Shown: positions 5,631 through 5,981 of the stretch, piece after piece | Position numbering within the stretch: the stretch's first letter is position 1 | Layout: every line of letters begins with the position of its first letter | Source of the DNA: an uncultured cyanobacterium | GTDB taxonomy: Bacteria; Cyanobacteriota; Cyanobacteriia; Cyanobacteriales; Geitlerinemataceae | Reading direction: 5' to 3' | NCBI GenBank assembly: GCA_937121005.1 | Contig: CAKZKB010000415.1 | Location: 1 to 5,981 of the forward strand | Length of the DNA stretch: 5,981 bases | Position numbers and translations under genes: made by a program | Notes under the pieces: generated by a model | What the model was told of the DNA's origin: nothing | What the model saw: the letters and a program-made list of their open reading frames with translations, nothing else | Database searches by the model: none

Positions 5631-5981
5631 ATGACATTTCAAGATTCTACCCCAACGAGCGATCGCATTTTTTCCAGCCTGGTTTACCTGTTACCCTTTT
5701 TCGACAGTCTCATTTTTGGCGCGTTCTTATTCAAACAATTTCATCTGGAAAACGTTTTTGTTATCCTACGCACCATTTACTACAGTCTCCCCTTGCAACC
5801 GTTTACCGGCCTGATTGTTTTCTTCCTGTTACTGTTTGCAGTGGTTCGCAATCAAAATATCAGCCGCTTTATCCGCTTCAACACCATGCAAGCCATCCTC
5901 ATCGATTTAATCTTGATGCTGTGCGGTCTGATTTTAAGCGTACTGCGGCAATTGGTCAATCAAGTTGGGGTAAAGCAGACA
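5631..5981 (+). CDS. Tic20-family membrane protein, 5' part only (cut by window edge)
   Basis: The reading frame starts at ATG 5631 and is open for 117 codons to the last base, so the C-terminus is missing. The N-terminal DRIFSSLVYLLPFFDSLIFG, the hydrophobic stretch at about residues 60-75 and the diagnostic VVRNQNISRFIRFNTMQAILIDL region (about 75-97, given here as landmarks R77, N78, F84, N87, Q90) match cyanobacterial relatives of the chloroplast import channel subunit Tic20. Three membrane helices are visible (about 14-34, 56-74, 90-109); full-length members have four, so a fourth is expected outside the window. In chloroplasts Tic20 forms part of the inner-envelope protein translocon. 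The role of the bacterial homologues is not settled. It is divergent from the hydrolase gene, 152 bases apart. A HIP1 octamer (5659-5666) lies within codons 10-12. Confidence 0.88.
   Translation, partial: MTFQDSTPTSDRIFSSLVYLLPFFDSLIFGAFLFKQFHLENVFVILRTIYYSLPLQPFTGLIVFFLLLFAVVRNQNISRFIRFNTMQAILIDLILMLCGLILSVLRQLVNQVGVKQT

Overview
The window looks like cyanobacterial chromosome. The octamer GCGATCGC (HIP1), hugely over-represented in many cyanobacteria, occurs 14 times by my reading. The gene content agrees: a Tic20-family membrane protein, a secreted pentapeptide-repeat protein of a style common in cyanobacteria, and a nonribosomal peptide synthetase (NRPS). Intergenic gaps carry short palindromes of the kind dispersed through filamentous and bloom-forming cyanobacterial genomes. 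I cannot name the genus.

Layout, left to right. (1) Bases 1-1491, + strand: the 3' end of an NRPS gene, holding the C-terminal part of an adenylation domain, one carrier domain and a terminal type I thioesterase, so this is the end of an assembly line. (2) Bases 1492-1826: a 335-base gap packed with short repeats, a MITE-like inverted repeat and overlapping hairpins. (3) Bases 1827-2825, +: an Fe(II)/2-oxoglutarate oxygenase whose metal and co-substrate residues resemble the clavaminate synthase/VioC/AsnO group. It is a candidate tailoring enzyme for the NRPS product, on position and family only. (4) Bases 2822-3484, -: a secreted pentapeptide-repeat protein that overlaps the oxygenase stop codon by 4 bases, tail to tail. 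(5) Bases 3485-3741: a divergent promoter region. (6) Bases 3742-4476, +: a TSUP (TauE/SafE-type) membrane transporter. (7) Bases 4477-4593: a convergent gap with a second copy of the palindromic repeat. (8) Bases 4594-5478, -: a membrane-anchored alpha/beta hydrolase with a GTG start. (9) Bases 5479-5630: a second divergent promoter region. (10) Bases 5631-5981, +: the 5' part of a Tic20-family gene, cut by the window edge.

Only the NRPS and the oxygenase plausibly work together. The rest look like independently transcribed single genes with alternating orientation. I found no clear new multi-gene system. The items most worth a second look are the structured, repeat-rich leader before the oxygenase, the oxygenase's possible role in peptide tailoring, the paired palindromes placed at nearly the same distance after two stop codons, and an Ala-for-Gly change at the thioesterase nucleophile elbow.
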